64,000 bases of DNA from Ypsolopha sequella (Eukaryota > Arthropoda > Insecta > Lepidoptera > Ypsolophidae): assembly GCA_934047225.1 (NCBI GenBank), contig OW204005.1, positions 20,716,396 to 20,780,395 on the forward strand, given 5' to 3'. Every line of letters starts with the position of its first letter. Positions within the stretch are counted from its first letter, which is position 1. A program made the position numbers and the translations under genes. Shown piece after piece: positions 27,126-37,669 of this stretch. The notes below the pieces were generated by a model, which had not been told where the DNA came from, made no database searches, and saw only the letters and a list, made by a program, of their open reading frames with translations.

Positions 27126-27718
27126 GATAGACCTCCTCGGTCACCGCGGTATGTGACCGTGCTGACCGTAAAAAACCTCATGCTAATGGATATTTTTACG
27201 AAAAAGCTGCAACTTCCATTTGCCTTAGTGTGACGTCACTTGAGAAATGGCTGTTTAGAAAGGTGTCCTTTGCTATTAAGATAATTTTATAATAATTTGC
27301 TTCCGACTATTTTGACAGCTGGATGACAGATGTGTAGACAGACAGAGACAGACCACTTTTTTCAGTATAATGTCTAAAGTTCTCAAGTGAAGTCATAACC
27401 GACAATTCTTTAAAAAAACATAAAAAAATAATGGGTAATTTATATACCAAAATAATGAAAACTATGTCCTAAAAAGCCTAATATTCTATAAAAAAAATTT
27501 TTTTTTTATTTTGCTATGGAAATTGACTAAACGTCTCAGAGTGTGGTATAATTTTATTATAAATCTGGAACGAGGAGTTAATTTTTAAAACATTTTTTTT
27601 ACAGTTTAATACAAAAATGATATAATATTGACGAAATTATGTAAATAGCAAGCAGCTTCTTTTATGGTTGAACGACAGTTGCTTAGCGCAAAGTGCATTT
27701 TGCTTAGAAATTTAAAAC

Positions 27719-28157
27719 GGAAAAGTATTTTGGTCTGTGGCATTTGACGCCAATAGTTCAGTATTAATGAGGTTTATAAAAACATGCGTTTGAAATTTAA
27801 TGCACAATTTTAGTCATGTCATGATCTTGTCCAAACAAAGTTAAAACAGCATTTTAATTTATATAAAAACGGCTCACCTCAATACGTGTTATGATCGGGA
27901 AAGCCGACCAGTTTCAGCAGATTTAGACTGTCTAAATCTGCTGAAACTGGTCGGCTTTCCCGATCATAACACGTATTGAGGTGAGCCGTTTTTATATAAA
28001 TTATGAATTATCCTCAAGTCTCATTTAATTCTATAAGCATTTTAATTTGGTTTCAGGAAGATCATGATTACTTGTGTATAATTTCAAGTTCTTGCTTTAT
28101 CAACCTCACTAATACCGAACTATTGGCGTCGAATGCCACAGACCAAATTGCTTTTCC
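27719..28157. mobile_element. Fold-back element with a perfect central palindrome
   Basis: The outer arms start ggaaaagta and include ttggtctgtggcatt and gacgccaatagttc on both sides, with scattered mismatches. The centre, 27855-28003, is a palindrome of two identical 74-bp arms around one base. No ORF. The outer arms look old while the centre looks new. Confidence 0.75.
27855..28003. repeat. Perfect palindrome, 74-bp arms, 1-nt centre
   Basis: Left arm 27855-27928, centre T at 27929, right arm 27930-28003. I compared both arms base by base and found no mismatch. Sequences with virtually no spacer are normally deleted quickly during replication. Confidence 0.9.
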
Positions 28158-28345
28158 ATTAAAAAATTAAATTAAAATCAAATCATAGTCTAATTTTTTG
28201 AGTGCATCTGTTATTTATAAATTATTTTATTTTATTGTATCAACTTAAAACTATAATGATAAACAAAGACTAAAGAAAGAATGGTTGCTAATTATTGAAT
28301 AACATTAATAGTCATCGTCATCTTAATTACTCTCATTAAGAACCC

Positions 28346-28507
28346 GGGGCTCTACCGCGTAATTCTCATTTGTATCAACTTCAAGCAAATGCATGCGAAA
28401 TTCAACGCGTGCAAAAGAGATGGCATGTTAGGCGGGTGTCGTCGCACGCACGTCAAATTTCAATCTCAAGTTGATGTTGATGAAAATGAGAATTACGCGG
28501 TAGACCC
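28346..28507. mobile_element. 162-bp MITE, copy 1
   Basis: Ends are ggggctctaccgcgtaattc and the complement of tgggtctaccgcgtaattct, sharing the ctaccgcgtaattctcattt core. An almost identical 162-bp copy in the same orientation lies at 29074-29235. Confidence 0.75.
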
Positions 28508-28910
28508 ACAGGTCCGCGACGACGACAGTTTTGATGCAAAGCATTTTGTTAAACATTTTTCTGGCCTTTATCGCGATGTTTTTGGAAAAACTAAGGACAT
28601 ACACCACTTCATATTTACCGTTTAAATGAATGCCTAAAATTATTTGATGTAATTGTTTCTCTTTTGCAAATTATTTTGTTACTTACGAGCCCGTTCCGAA
28701 TAGTTCTTCATAATGTCTAAGTACCAAAATAATTCACAAACGAGAAACAAATGCAATCAAATAAATTTAAGGACTTCCTTTAGACGGCCATTATGAACTG
28801 GTGTATGTCCCTGGTTTTTACAAAAACATCGCGGTAAAGATGAGAAAAATATTTAAAAAATAATTCGCATCAAACGGACGAAAAATACGGAGCGGGCTCT
28901 TAACAAATAA
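28508..28910. mobile_element. Diverged fold-back element
   Basis: The left half (gacagttttgatgcaaagca onward) and the right half in reverse complement (for example cgcgatgtttttg, ggacatacacca, tttgtttctc) match with about one difference in four, centred near 28690. It directly abuts the 162-bp MITE on its left. Confidence 0.6.
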
Positions 28911-29073
28911 ATAATAAAAGTGCCCGTTATCTCTCGATGGCCTTCTAATTGTTTTGAAACGCATACGTTAATCATTATTTTAGTTCTATCGATAGTTGCT
29001 CGACGCAAGCAGAACACTACGCAAAACACGTTTTACAACCCCGTGTGCAGCGAGACCATGCGACCATGGGGCT

Positions 29074-29235
29074 GGGGCTCTACCGCGTAATTCTCATTTA
29101 TATCAACTTCAAGCAAATGCATGCGAAATTCAACGCGTGCAAAAGAGATGGCATGTTAGGCGGGCGTCGTCGCACGCACGTCAAATTTCAATCTCAAGTT
29201 GATGTTGATGAAAATGAGAATTACGCGGTAGACCC
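29074..29235. mobile_element. 162-bp MITE, copy 2
   Basis: Same length and ends as 28346-28507 with only a few base differences, so both inserted recently or one arose by local duplication. Confidence 0.75.
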
Positions 29236-29343
29236 ACGTATAAGCTAACCTACCGGGTCTCTTCTGCATTGAAAAACTAGTTCGGTCTAGGCCAAAATAA
29301 ATAGGGTTTGGCTAGTAACATATTAACTTCTTTATTCTTGTAT

Positions 29344-29625
29344 ATTTGTTTATGTAAGTCTATGATATCTAATAAAATTAAATTTAATTTGGTAGGTTAT
29401 TTGTATTTACACTTTATTGATTTTCATTTAATTTATCTATTACGTCTATCCCCCTATTTTTACTTTTCTAGTGACTATTTCTTCACCACCCAAAGGTTGG
29501 CTGGAAGAAATCGCTTTAAGGGATAAGCCCGTCTTTGTACAAAATTATGTTTTCAATACTCTGTTTTCTTTTATAAATATGTCTTTTGTGTTCAATAAAG
29601 TGTCAATTCATTCATTCATTCTATC
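29344..29625 (+). mobile_element. 3' end of a retroposon, plus-strand copy
   Basis: The segment contains ttcaccacccaaaggttggc, then gaagaaatcgctttaaggga and an ending aataaagtgtcaattcattc with a cattcattcatt tail. The inverted copy at 39702-39995 matches over its length. It looks like the 3' untranslated end of a LINE or its SINE; no reverse transcriptase is included. Confidence 0.6.
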
Positions 29626-29717
29626 AGCAGCAACATTTCAAATATTTCAAAGTTAACACCACCACATACAGTTATAATTGGTTTTTAAACAAATAAATTA
29701 ACTAATCAAATACTTAA

Positions 29718-29892
29718 TTAAGTATAAAGACGGATCGAATTACATGAATTTATTTATTAGATTTTATGAGTGCAGGGACGTTGTCCGCTAACGACAGGCC
29801 CTCGCTCGCTTGACAACAAATTTGGAAGGAATTCGAAACATGTAACGTATCGTGAAATAAATTAATGTTAGTCGATCCGTCTTTATACTTAA
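29718..29892. mobile_element. 175-bp MITE with 20-bp inverted ends
   Basis: The ends read ttaagtataaagacggatcg and its reverse complement. The centre is unique. The 29900-30780 stretch that follows is AT-rich and holds only a fragment (30437-30500) matching 20085-20140 in reverse. Confidence 0.75.
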
Positions 29893-30789
29893 TTATGAAT
29901 TCAACTTACAATAGTTACTAATCAAATACTATATTCCAGGTACCTAATGGAGAGAAAATAACACAAATTGTAAATAAAAAAATATATTTATTTTAAAATA
30001 TTTTGGCTTATACAAAATTAAGCAAATTTACACTTAAATTAAAAAAGAAATCTAATATAATAATCGGATTCAAAAAACTTACAGAATAAAAATAATTTTT
30101 ATTTGTATTTGCGATTTCACGGTGTTTTTACATATAATAATATTCTGGAATTAGAGGCGTATGTTTTCAAAACATGATGGCCGTTTTATTCTACATTTTG
30201 GACGACCTTTATTTTGCTATAAGTTTTAACTATGGTCCAAAACATAATCTCACTCAAATTAAATACTTATATAGATAATAGTTTAGGCATATCTTTGCGA
30301 TTATATTGCATTCAGGAAAATGCAAGTAAGTAGGTATCGAGTATGTAACGAGCAGCTGAAATATTAAGATCAAATTTCAATCAATCAAACATTTCATTGC
30401 AAATAAATAATTACATTACAGAGAACCTTTGCATAATTAAGGCGCTACGGAAAAAAAATCGACACTTTAAGAACTTGCATATCTACTTCAGTGAATAATG
30501 TATTATTTTGATAAAATAGTATATATATATATTTTTTTATGTACCAAACAAATCTTTATTTATTGAAACAAGTTAAAACTTAAGTAACATTTATCTTGAT
30601 TTTGTGACTAATTTTAATTTGATTGACATTTTAAATTTAATTTTTATTTAATTTTAATTAAGTAATATAATTCATATTAGATGTAAATGATACAACAAAA
30701 AACTGGTTAAAACTATCCTATAAATAAAATAAATCTATGAATTAAACAAAATTAAACTAATCTAAATCAATATTAACTAAAATGACAAA

Positions 30790-31090
30790 AATTAAAGATA
30801 AAAAACCCGGTCCAGGTCGCTGTCCCCCGGTAGGGTGCCCAGAATGCTGGCAACGTTTCCTCTTTAGATGGCCAGACTGATCCTCTGGCCAAGGTAAGCG
30901 CCAGCCCTCCGGTCACCCGCGACATTGACCAGGCGCGACGAAAGTTCTTTAAACAGTCACCGCGCCTCCGGACCCCACGGACCCAGCGTCTCCACCCCAA
31001 TCGGCGCAAACATATAGCACCTGTCCAGTGCAGAATACTTGCGTCGTTTGTTGCTTTCAGCAGTGCCCGCCGCTGCACCAGCGGCCCTGC
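30790..31090 (-). pseudogene. Second 3' fragment of the RLE-type LINE
   Basis: Minus-strand translation gives KRRKYSALDR, PIGVETLGPWGPEAR, LFKELSSRLVNVAGDRR and YLGQRISLAI, matching the tail of 23340-23945. Stops interrupt it after PEAR and after SLAI. The zinc and nuclease motifs are not included. Confidence 0.55.
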
Positions 31091-31124
31091 AGCTTTGTTA
31101 TTTATATTATAGTATATTATTTTT

Positions 31125-31680
31125 GGATTCTTTTTCTAGGGATCTGTTAAAACAGAAACGCGATTGGAGAAATTCGGCTCGATAGAAATATTTATTGAAA
31201 TGAGGTCTTTTTCGACACCAATTCTCCTGGTTTTACAATTAAGAATAACATATGGACTGCAATTATATTTTATTAGATGGGTTTTAATGGTATTAAGGAC
31301 CTGAGGGCCTATTATGTATCTTTAGTTGCCATCTGGACTTGGTGTCTATCATCAAAAACATAGATATATTATCGAATTCCGATTGTCTAAGTATATGTTC
31401 GCACTTGAAGTGACGACACAGTTCGTAAATAGTTCAATACCGACTAAAGGCAATTTTTAAAGTTCCGTTTTTAACTATGTTTTTGATGATAGGCACCTAG
31501 TACAGTTGTCAATTAAAGATACAGAATACAGGGGCTGGTTAAACGAAATTTTTATAGCAACTTTAGTACATTTTATATTAATAAAAAACCGACTTTTTGC
31601 TACTTTTCCACGAATCCGTCCCTCTCGCACTGAGGGTTTTTTCGCATATGGAGTAACAGGGACGCTAAAACTATATCGCC
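31125..31680. mobile_element. Damaged TTAA-type MITE carrying a small hairpin
   Basis: The right end, ctatatcgcc followed by TTAA at 31681-31684, matches in complement the left end of 59709-60121 (ggcgatatg). The part near 31170 (tcgatagaaata) also matches that element. The left end is missing or unclear. The middle contains an extra hairpin based on tatcatcaaaaacatag and its complement near 31345 and 31475. Confidence 0.5.
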
Positions 31681-31890
31681 TTAATTGTATCACTTAGATT
31701 AATCTAAGTAACATAAATATTTACATAAAAAATACTCAAAAAGGAACAAATTGAACACAACAATTATCAAAACCGGAAATGTCAACAAATTACAATTTTC
31801 AAAATTTGGTTATCCCAATTTCACGGTTTATAAATTTTAAAAGAGTATGTATCTCTCCGCCTAAACTGTTGGCTGAGTAATAGCGATTAA

Positions 31891-32285
31891 TAGTAGTTTA
31901 TGCTACAAGGGCGCAAAGGAATAAAATACAAGGACGATTTAAAACACGAGCGTAGCGAGTGTTTTAAACGTAACCGAGTAATTTATTGCTCTTACGCCCG
32001 TGTATCATACTACGTTTTTCAATGCATAGTGTGAGGAAATAAAACAAATATAATTTTGTGAACTTTAAATTGTAATTGGCTCAAAAGGACTAGGTATCCA
32101 GAGCCGTTAAACAGTGGAAAAAAAGTATAACATCTATGGTACACAGGAAAGGCTGCAGGTTAGCCAACCATTGTAAATAAATTAAAAAAAATAATAATAA
32201 TAAAGCCCTAGGGCAAAATAATTGACTTTCTGTTCGGTTATGATGCATAAAAAGTGGGCCTTTACGAGCACATGCATTGAAAAAA
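31891..32285. mobile_element. Two adjoining short inverted-repeat elements, copy 2
   Basis: This repeats 26362-26755 in the same orientation with a few substitutions and short indels. It includes the internal tttttcaatgcat/atgcattgaaaaa pair. Confidence 0.65.
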
Positions 32286-32389
32286 AAATTATCATACAAT
32301 AATCTATTTTTCTGTATCCATACTGATAATGTTATAATAAAGTAGTTAAAATTAGAGTCTTGTAAATTATTGGGAGGCCAAAACTACAA

Positions 32390-32610
32390 TTTGTAGAATT
32401 TTTGTCTGTCTGTCTGTCTGTATGTATGTTCCGTTTTAATTCGAAAACCGCTCAACGAATTTGGATGTGATTTTCTTTATTATCATCGTAGTAACCCTGG
32501 TCAACATATAGGTTATAAGGGGTGTTAATAAAATAACGCCCAAGCCGAAAACGGGGCAGATATTAGATGAACGCGGACGGAGCCGCGAGCGAAAGGCTAG
32601 TATAATAAAG
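32390..32610 (-). repeat. Lepidopteran interspersed repeat with (GTCT)n head
   Basis: It begins with a gtctgtctgtctgtctg run and ends gcggacggagccgcgagcgaaaggctagt, a mutated complement of the 'gcccgcggcttcgcccgcg' head seen at 11378. It therefore lies in the opposite orientation to that copy. The stretch 32610-33039 beyond it shows no gene. Confidence 0.5.
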
Positions 32611-33039
32611 ATATTCCAGAATTACTTATTCTGTTTGTCTCACCATAAAGATTGCTTGCCAAACGATAAAAAAGGAACCGTTGTCCATCCATGTATCCAT
32701 CTGTCTGTTTTCCTCTTATTTTTTACCATTTGGTAAGGTAGAGGGAATTTGAAAACAAATATTATTCTCAGACCTTTGTCATCTACTTGCTCTGACATTT
32801 ATTTACGTTCAAATTATGGCCAAAATATATGGCCAGAATGTATGGCCAAAATTCAATAATATTAGACTTTATCCGTGAATAATTCCTGGCCTTCCCTGCT
32901 TAACCTTTGATAACATAATCCAATGATTCCAATAAAAAATGTTTTCAACAATGATCAAATATTAAAAAAAAAAAACAGATAAAATTTATAGATCAAACTT
33001 AATATTACCCCTTTCAAAATTTTTGTACAAATTGCTTTT

Positions 33040-34113
33040 TTATTCAATCTGATTTTTACTTGATAATTTTTCTATTGTTGCATCATTCGAATCTTCCGAT
33101 GAAAATAGATGCACGGTTATATCGTCTGATGAAAATTGTGACCTTGGAAAATTTTCTGGAACGTCAGTGATAGATTCCGGTGTAAAGGACGGTGATACGT
33201 TCATTGATGACGTTGCAATTTTCTTGTCATCGGGCGCTATTGCATCGTTGTGGATGTCTAAATTTCCATTATAGAATTTGACGTAAATAGAGCCAACACC
33301 AAATGCCACTCTTGCGTCACGTTTCTTTAAAATTGGCAGGTCCGTTTTAGGTATACCAATGGTCAGATAAAGATGCTGGTCCTGGTAGCCATGCCGCTTC
33401 ACACTCTTAATAGTCCAGGATTTCATAGCGTACCACCTGTTCTGGGCCTCCAGTATTTTGCGGAGTGACAGTAAATCTCCATTGTAATCAGGGACGATCA
33501 GAACTGCCTTAGTTTTATTTGGGACATCGATACGTGGAGCGACTTCAAGTTTGACGTTAGGAATTACAGGTTTTAAACTCGGCACAGTGGTTTTTAACCA
33601 CGTCAGGGTTTCCTCGTTCTCACAACAGAGACAAAGTTCTCCATCGAGTAAGTAGGCTTCACCTTGGAAGGCCGGTGCAAATGCTGGCTGAGCTGAGGTA
33701 CTGGCTTTTCGGGCGTCTTCAAAGACCTTCTCCTTAATAGCTTCTCTCAATTCGTGCGCTTGCTCTGTGTTGAAATCTTGTGGTGAAGTCGCTATCACTT
33801 TAACATGAAGATCAGTTTTTGACGTATCAACATAGGTGTGTTCTCGACCAGTAGATGGATAAAACATCTGTTCGTCAGTAGAGCGACCTCTTTTTGCCAA
33901 TTGATCTGTTTGCATAGGCTTATCTCTCTTTCTGGACCTCACTTCAGAGTTGTTTTGTTGGGTCTCATCTAAAACTGGCGTAGTCTGTATCTTCTGTATA
34001 CCCGTGTGTACTTGTTCTTCATTTGGTGTTAGTTGTTTAGAGATATCTTCAGGATTACTTTCCATTAAGTTTTCGGAATCAATTTTAGTGGAAAAATGAG
34101 GATCCGAGGACAT
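33040..34113 (-). CDS. Copy A, DUF4780-like half of the endonuclease fusion
   Basis: The 357-codon frame starts MSSDPHF. An acidic, Gln/Thr-rich linker occupies about residues 1-95. A DUF4780-like domain follows, roughly 95-290, with LREAIKEKVFEDA, LCLCCENEETLTWL, VLIVPDYNGDL, LRKILEAQNRWY, MKSWTIKSVKR and GVGSIYVKFYN. It ends in a Ser/Asp-rich tail of about 60 residues. The frame is continuous with the endonuclease half upstream: 28 open codons separate its ATG from the single TAA that ends 34198-35268. Copy B has both halves in one frame. Function is unknown; DUF4780 is recognised from its pattern only. Confidence 0.65.
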   Translation of the reverse strand: MSSDPHFSTKIDSENLMESNPEDISKQLTPNEEQVHTGIQKIQTTPVLDETQQNNSEVRSRKRDKPMQTDQLAKRGRSTDEQMFYPSTGREHTYVDTSKTDLHVKVIATSPQDFNTEQAHELREAIKEKVFEDARKASTSAQPAFAPAFQGEAYLLDGELCLCCENEETLTWLKTTVPSLKPVIPNVKLEVAPRIDVPNKTKAVLIVPDYNGDLLSLRKILEAQNRWYAMKSWTIKSVKRHGYQDQHLYLTIGIPKTDLPILKKRDARVAFGVGSIYVKFYNGNLDIHNDAIAPDDKKIATSSMNVSPSFTPESITDVPENFPRSQFSSDDITVHLFSSEDSNDATIEKLSSKNQIE

Positions 34114-34197
34114 TGTTAATTTTTTTTCATTTTTGTAATGGTTTTCATTGTTTATTGCTGAAGAATGGGCATCTCCCGAAGGTTTTACAGAGATATT

Positions 34198-35268
34198 TTA
34201 ATTTTTTGGCTTGGGAAAAAAATAGTTTTCGATGGACTCCTTTTTTTTTTTCTCTTGCTTTTTTTTCTGGATGTGCTCAAGAAAATCTATTTTCAGTTTT
34301 TCATACTTCTGATTCGACCTAGTTGGGTCATTTTTTATGAAATGTTTTTCTAAATCTCGCTCAGCCATAAGTTTATAGCTATCTTCAGTAAACCATGAAA
34401 CCGAGCCACTTTCTATCGCATCTGGCGTTAAACTCGCAAAATATTCGTTTGTTCCGTTTATGTTTGGTTTCGTTTCATAGACTAGAAAAATTAAATCATG
34501 ATTTGAAAAGGGTGCAGTAAATTGACCAAAGGCAGCAACTTTATCTTTTTTTGACACAATGGCTAGGTCAAGAACAGAAGGTTGGCCGGGATGCTGATAA
34601 TGAGTGGCCTTAGGAGAATCAATATCGTTCAACACAACATGATACTCAAGTTCTTCTAAGACCAATTTTAACTTATCACGTCTATCCTTAGTTTCAGTGT
34701 ACAAAAAACACGTGTTGAAATCGCCCATCATAATAACATGTTCGTAATTAATTTTAGATTCTTCCAAAATTAATTTCAATTCGTCAAAATAATTGACATT
34801 CAGAGGAGAATAGACCACTCCAAGAAGCACTTTTGTTTCGTTAAACGTGATTTCATAAAATAAGTATTTGAACGGATTTTTATCTGGGGCTAGTCTGAAT
34901 TCTTCCCATTTGATATTATCACGAATATAAATGCAAACACCACGACTTTCGGATTTCTTAGTAATCTTTCTTGAAGGATAAATTAATGTGAAATTTGGTA
35001 ACTTGACACATTCCTTTTCATTTGTAAATTTACAAGATGCCTCTGAAACTAAAATGGCGTGCACATTAACATTGGAAAAGGTAGCTCTTAAATCAGTGTA
35101 ATCCGATCTTATACTTTGGGCATTAACGTGTACAATGTTTAAATAAGAGTCATCTCTTAAAGCTGTTTGCAGCTTTATATTTAGAAGTGATGCTCTTGCT
35201 AAAAGCTTCTTGTTATCATCTGCATTAAAAATGTCATCATCAATAAATTTTGTGTACGACATGGTCAT
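34198..35268 (-). CDS. Copy A, AP-endonuclease-like half of the fusion
   Basis: The 356-residue frame starts MTMSYTKF; the third residue aligns with the likely start of copy B. The endonuclease/exonuclease/phosphatase fold is visible: Asn in VHVNAQSI, Glu in LVSEAS, GVVYSP, MGDFNTC, LDLAIVS and FSNHDLIF. The usual Asp of the SDH motif is Asn here, but the His remains. It resembles the endonuclease of the LINE at 49-53 kb, including the WFTED segment after the fold. No reverse transcriptase follows. After NYFFPKPKN a TAA ends it, and the same frame then runs into the DUF4780 half. Whether this is a broken fusion, a two-gene unit or a readthrough product is open. Confidence 0.65.
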   Translation of the reverse strand: MTMSYTKFIDDDIFNADDNKKLLARASLLNIKLQTALRDDSYLNIVHVNAQSIRSDYTDLRATFSNVNVHAILVSEASCKFTNEKECVKLPNFTLIYPSRKITKKSESRGVCIYIRDNIKWEEFRLAPDKNPFKYLFYEITFNETKVLLGVVYSPLNVNYFDELKLILEESKINYEHVIMMGDFNTCFLYTETKDRRDKLKLVLEELEYHVVLNDIDSPKATHYQHPGQPSVLDLAIVSKKDKVAAFGQFTAPFSNHDLIFLVYETKPNINGTNEYFASLTPDAIESGSVSWFTEDSYKLMAERDLEKHFIKNDPTRSNQKYEKLKIDFLEHIQKKKQEKKKKESIENYFFPKPKN

Positions 35269-35620
35269 TTCATTGAGATTTTTTTTCTGTCACTTATATT
35301 TGACGATACTTTTGATTGCACTCATAAAGTCGTACCAACTATTTCAACACTATAATTTAATCACTTTTGGTTATTCGTACTTTTACAATAGATAGCACTC
35401 AACAATGAAACAGCAACTGCATAATAATAATGTTAACAATATTTGTTGATTAATATGATAATTACCAACCCGGACCGCACGATGCAACTAAAGAGCGGTC
35501 TATAGGAACGAGGATTTTGTTATCTTTGCTATTATCGATTTTTTATGAAAACTAAATGCATTTACCCATTATCATCGTTGATTGTTCACCTCACTGATAA
35601 CAGGTAGGTACTTGTCAAAA
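35269..35620 (-). promoter_or_regulatory. Upstream block shared with copy B
   Basis: Read on the minus strand, this region aligns with 61130-61477 upstream of copy B. Shared landmarks are ttatcagtgagg, atgcattta, aaaatcgataa, a cctcgttccta-like stretch and a tgcagttgctg-like stretch. It presumably includes the promoter and leader. The extent was judged by eye. Confidence 0.5.
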
Positions 35621-35805
35621 TTGCATTTTGCGCCTTAGGAAATAATTTATCAAATGGATTAAAATTATCGCACAATCGATTAGCAAGCATATGTGGCAGT
35701 TGGCTGGTCATATCTGATGAAGAACCATAAACCGATGCGGAAAGAAAGTTGTCGAATGGAGATCACGAACCGGCAGACGCAGTATATTATTATTATTTAT
35801 TTATT

Positions 35806-35925
35806 TAAAACAAGCTTTTTCCCGCGACTTCGCCCGCAAGATATTCAGTTTTACGTCATCCTTTTTCCCACGGAAACGGTGTTTTATTTTTTTCAGGACA
35901 AAATGTAGCCTTTTTGTCACACAAC
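35806..35925 (+). repeat. Fragment of the 'cgcggcttcgcccgc' repeat
   Basis: The text aagctttttcccgcgacttcg followed by cccgcaagatattcag is a diverged copy of the head at 11378. It ends within an AT-rich stretch before the inverted repeat at 35965. Confidence 0.45.
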
Positions 35926-35964
35926 CTTTCGCATTTGTAATATTATAGTGGGGCAGATTGCTGG

Positions 35965-36160
35965 AACAAATTGTCGTAAATGTGGACTGACCGGACAAAA
36001 GTACCAAATTTTTTCCAGGTGCCAGTTAAGTACTAAGCTTTAAATTTTTGATAGGAACCATCACCTCCGTCGGCCATCTTAGATTTTACGGCGGCCATTT
36101 TTAAATGTAAGTTTGTTACTGATATCTAAGTTTCTAATATAACTAAAAACACGAAATTTG
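35965..36160. repeat. Inverted repeat, left copy, beside the PIN-like ORF
   Basis: The complement of this block aligns with 38030-38215 over about 190 bp. The best stretch is gccgccgtaaaatctaagat followed by ggccgacggaggtg. The two copies face each other across 1.9 kb containing the PIN-like ORF. They may be transposon ends or two unrelated insertions. Confidence 0.6.
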
Positions 36161-36378
36161 TGTCGAAATACTTATACGTGTATACTTGCTTTTGTCCTCG
36201 GCTTTGCACGCGTTCATTAAGGTTTTGTGTAGTCCTATCAAATCTGTAAATACTTTTTATATGTACCTGACTCTGGTTTGAAGTGCTTCTGGTTCTCATC
36301 ATCTCTAATTTGATCCCCATGTAAAATGTCAGTGGATCGACACTATTCTTTATTCTCTGAATTAATTATCTGCTGTCT

Positions 36379-36720
36379 TTGGCGAACCCAACTCCCTCAA
36401 ACAAAAATGCAGATGATTTAAAAAAATCTTTAGATCTACATTTAAAAACCATCAAGTCATGCAAAAATATTTTAATTACGGGCGACATTACTATTATTAT
36501 AATCTTTAATAATAATGAACAGTCATATGACCGCTCCAATAGACATTATTATCTTTACATGTATGCACAATTTGTTTCCAGGTCACTTTTTGCCTACTCG
36601 ATTAGAAAATTGTCTGGATCGATACTTGCTTACGTCGTTTTAATACATTTACATTTGCAAAGCTCAGTACAATTCCAACGAGCATCAATTGCAAGCGCAT
36701 CTACCGGTGCAGCCTCTTTG
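36379..36720 (+). pseudogene. Decayed LINE endonuclease fragment
   Basis: One frame gives NPTPSNKNADDLKKSLDLHL then KNILITGDIT, resembling the SPP..., ...L..L and ITGDFN segment of CR1-type endonucleases. About 30 codons later another frame gives HNLFPGHFLPTRLENCLDRY, resembling the following TRLDNCLDH segment. A frameshift separates the two, and no reverse transcriptase follows. Confidence 0.4.
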
Positions 36721-36740
36721 ACCCTGACAATTACATTTAA

Positions 36741-37580
36741 CTAACTCGTTACTGGCCTTTGAAGCAATAGGTATGGTGGTCCAAACTGATACCCATGAAG
36801 CACCTTCTTTTCTTTGAGTCCAGCCCCAGCCTTCTGGACTAAGGGTATACTGTTGGCTATGCTCACCAGTACACCATACTTCTGCCTGATATGCAGCGGG
36901 CTTGCAGTGTTGGAGTAGTGCGTCTTTTGTTGGGGAAGATTCTCCATGGCCTTATTCTTTTGACAAAACAGCTCTTTTCGGGTTTCATTTACATCGTCTA
37001 ATTCACCGTTCTTATAGTACATGATGACAGTCAACCGTTCTATTAGTTTGAAATTTACATTTTCAAAATCAAGTTCAGTGTATGGATGAAGTGCCATGTA
37101 GGTAAAGGCATGTGTCACTTGGGGATAATAATTCCACGCCTCCCACGCAGATTTTTTTCCTCGTCCAACAAATGATGATGTTGTGTCACACCTCGTGAAA
37201 CTATGGAATATAGAAAGGGCTTGGGATTTCTCTACACCCAGTTTTTCGTAGATAGCATTTATGTTTATATAAGTGAATGATTTTCCTGTACCAAAAGCAA
37301 CAGAAATTTTCACATTTGTACATAGCGTCATGAGGTGATGGAACTTGCCAATGAGGATTACCACTACGTCCGTATCAACAGTACGCTCCATAAAGTTACT
37401 ACAGCCATTCCAAAGTGCATCCTGTAAGTGGACAATTAGCCTGGTATCTGCTTCCTCGTGATCACATGGCAACATGGATCTATCAGTTCCTCGTAGAACA
37501 ACTTCGGCATCGCATGTAATAACAATAACATTTTTTTTCTTTTCAGCCCGTCTTGTTTTATTTAAAGTATTCACTGTCAC
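36741..37580 (-). CDS. PIN/FEN1-like nuclease domain ORF from a mobile element
   Basis: The 279-codon open frame contains three motifs in the order of PIN-like flap nucleases: HEEADTR (residues 41-47), TVDTDVVVILIG (67-78) and FTRCDTTSSF (128-137). The acidic residues Glu43, Asp45, Asp69, Asp71 and Asp132 would be the metal ligands. The third motif is usually GCD, here RCD. Similar proteins are abundant, uncharacterised and repeated in invertebrate genomes, so I infer a mobile-element origin. Both the start, which lacks the expected N-terminal region, and the C-terminus look shortened. It lies between inverted repeats at 35965 and 38030. No partner gene is evident. Confidence 0.5.
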   Translation of the reverse strand: MTVNTLNKTRRAEKKKNVIVITCDAEVVLRGTDRSMLPCDHEEADTRLIVHLQDALWNGCSNFMERTVDTDVVVILIGKFHHLMTLCTNVKISVAFGTGKSFTYININAIYEKLGVEKSQALSIFHSFTRCDTTSSFVGRGKKSAWEAWNYYPQVTHAFTYMALHPYTELDFENVNFKLIERLTVIMYYKNGELDDVNETRKELFCQKNKAMENLPQQKTHYSNTASPLHIRQKYGVLVSIANSIPLVQKAGAGLKEKKVLHGYQFGPPYLLLQRPVTS

Positions 37581-37669
37581 TATGTATTTAATACTTAAAC
37601 ATCTTTATTCTTAGAGTTGGTTAAAGTTATTTTAAGAAAACAATTAATTAATATATATATATATATTAA

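Noticed and set aside
28389..28625. 78-codon ORF resembling 29045-29248
   Set aside because: The similarity comes from the 162-bp MITE that both include.
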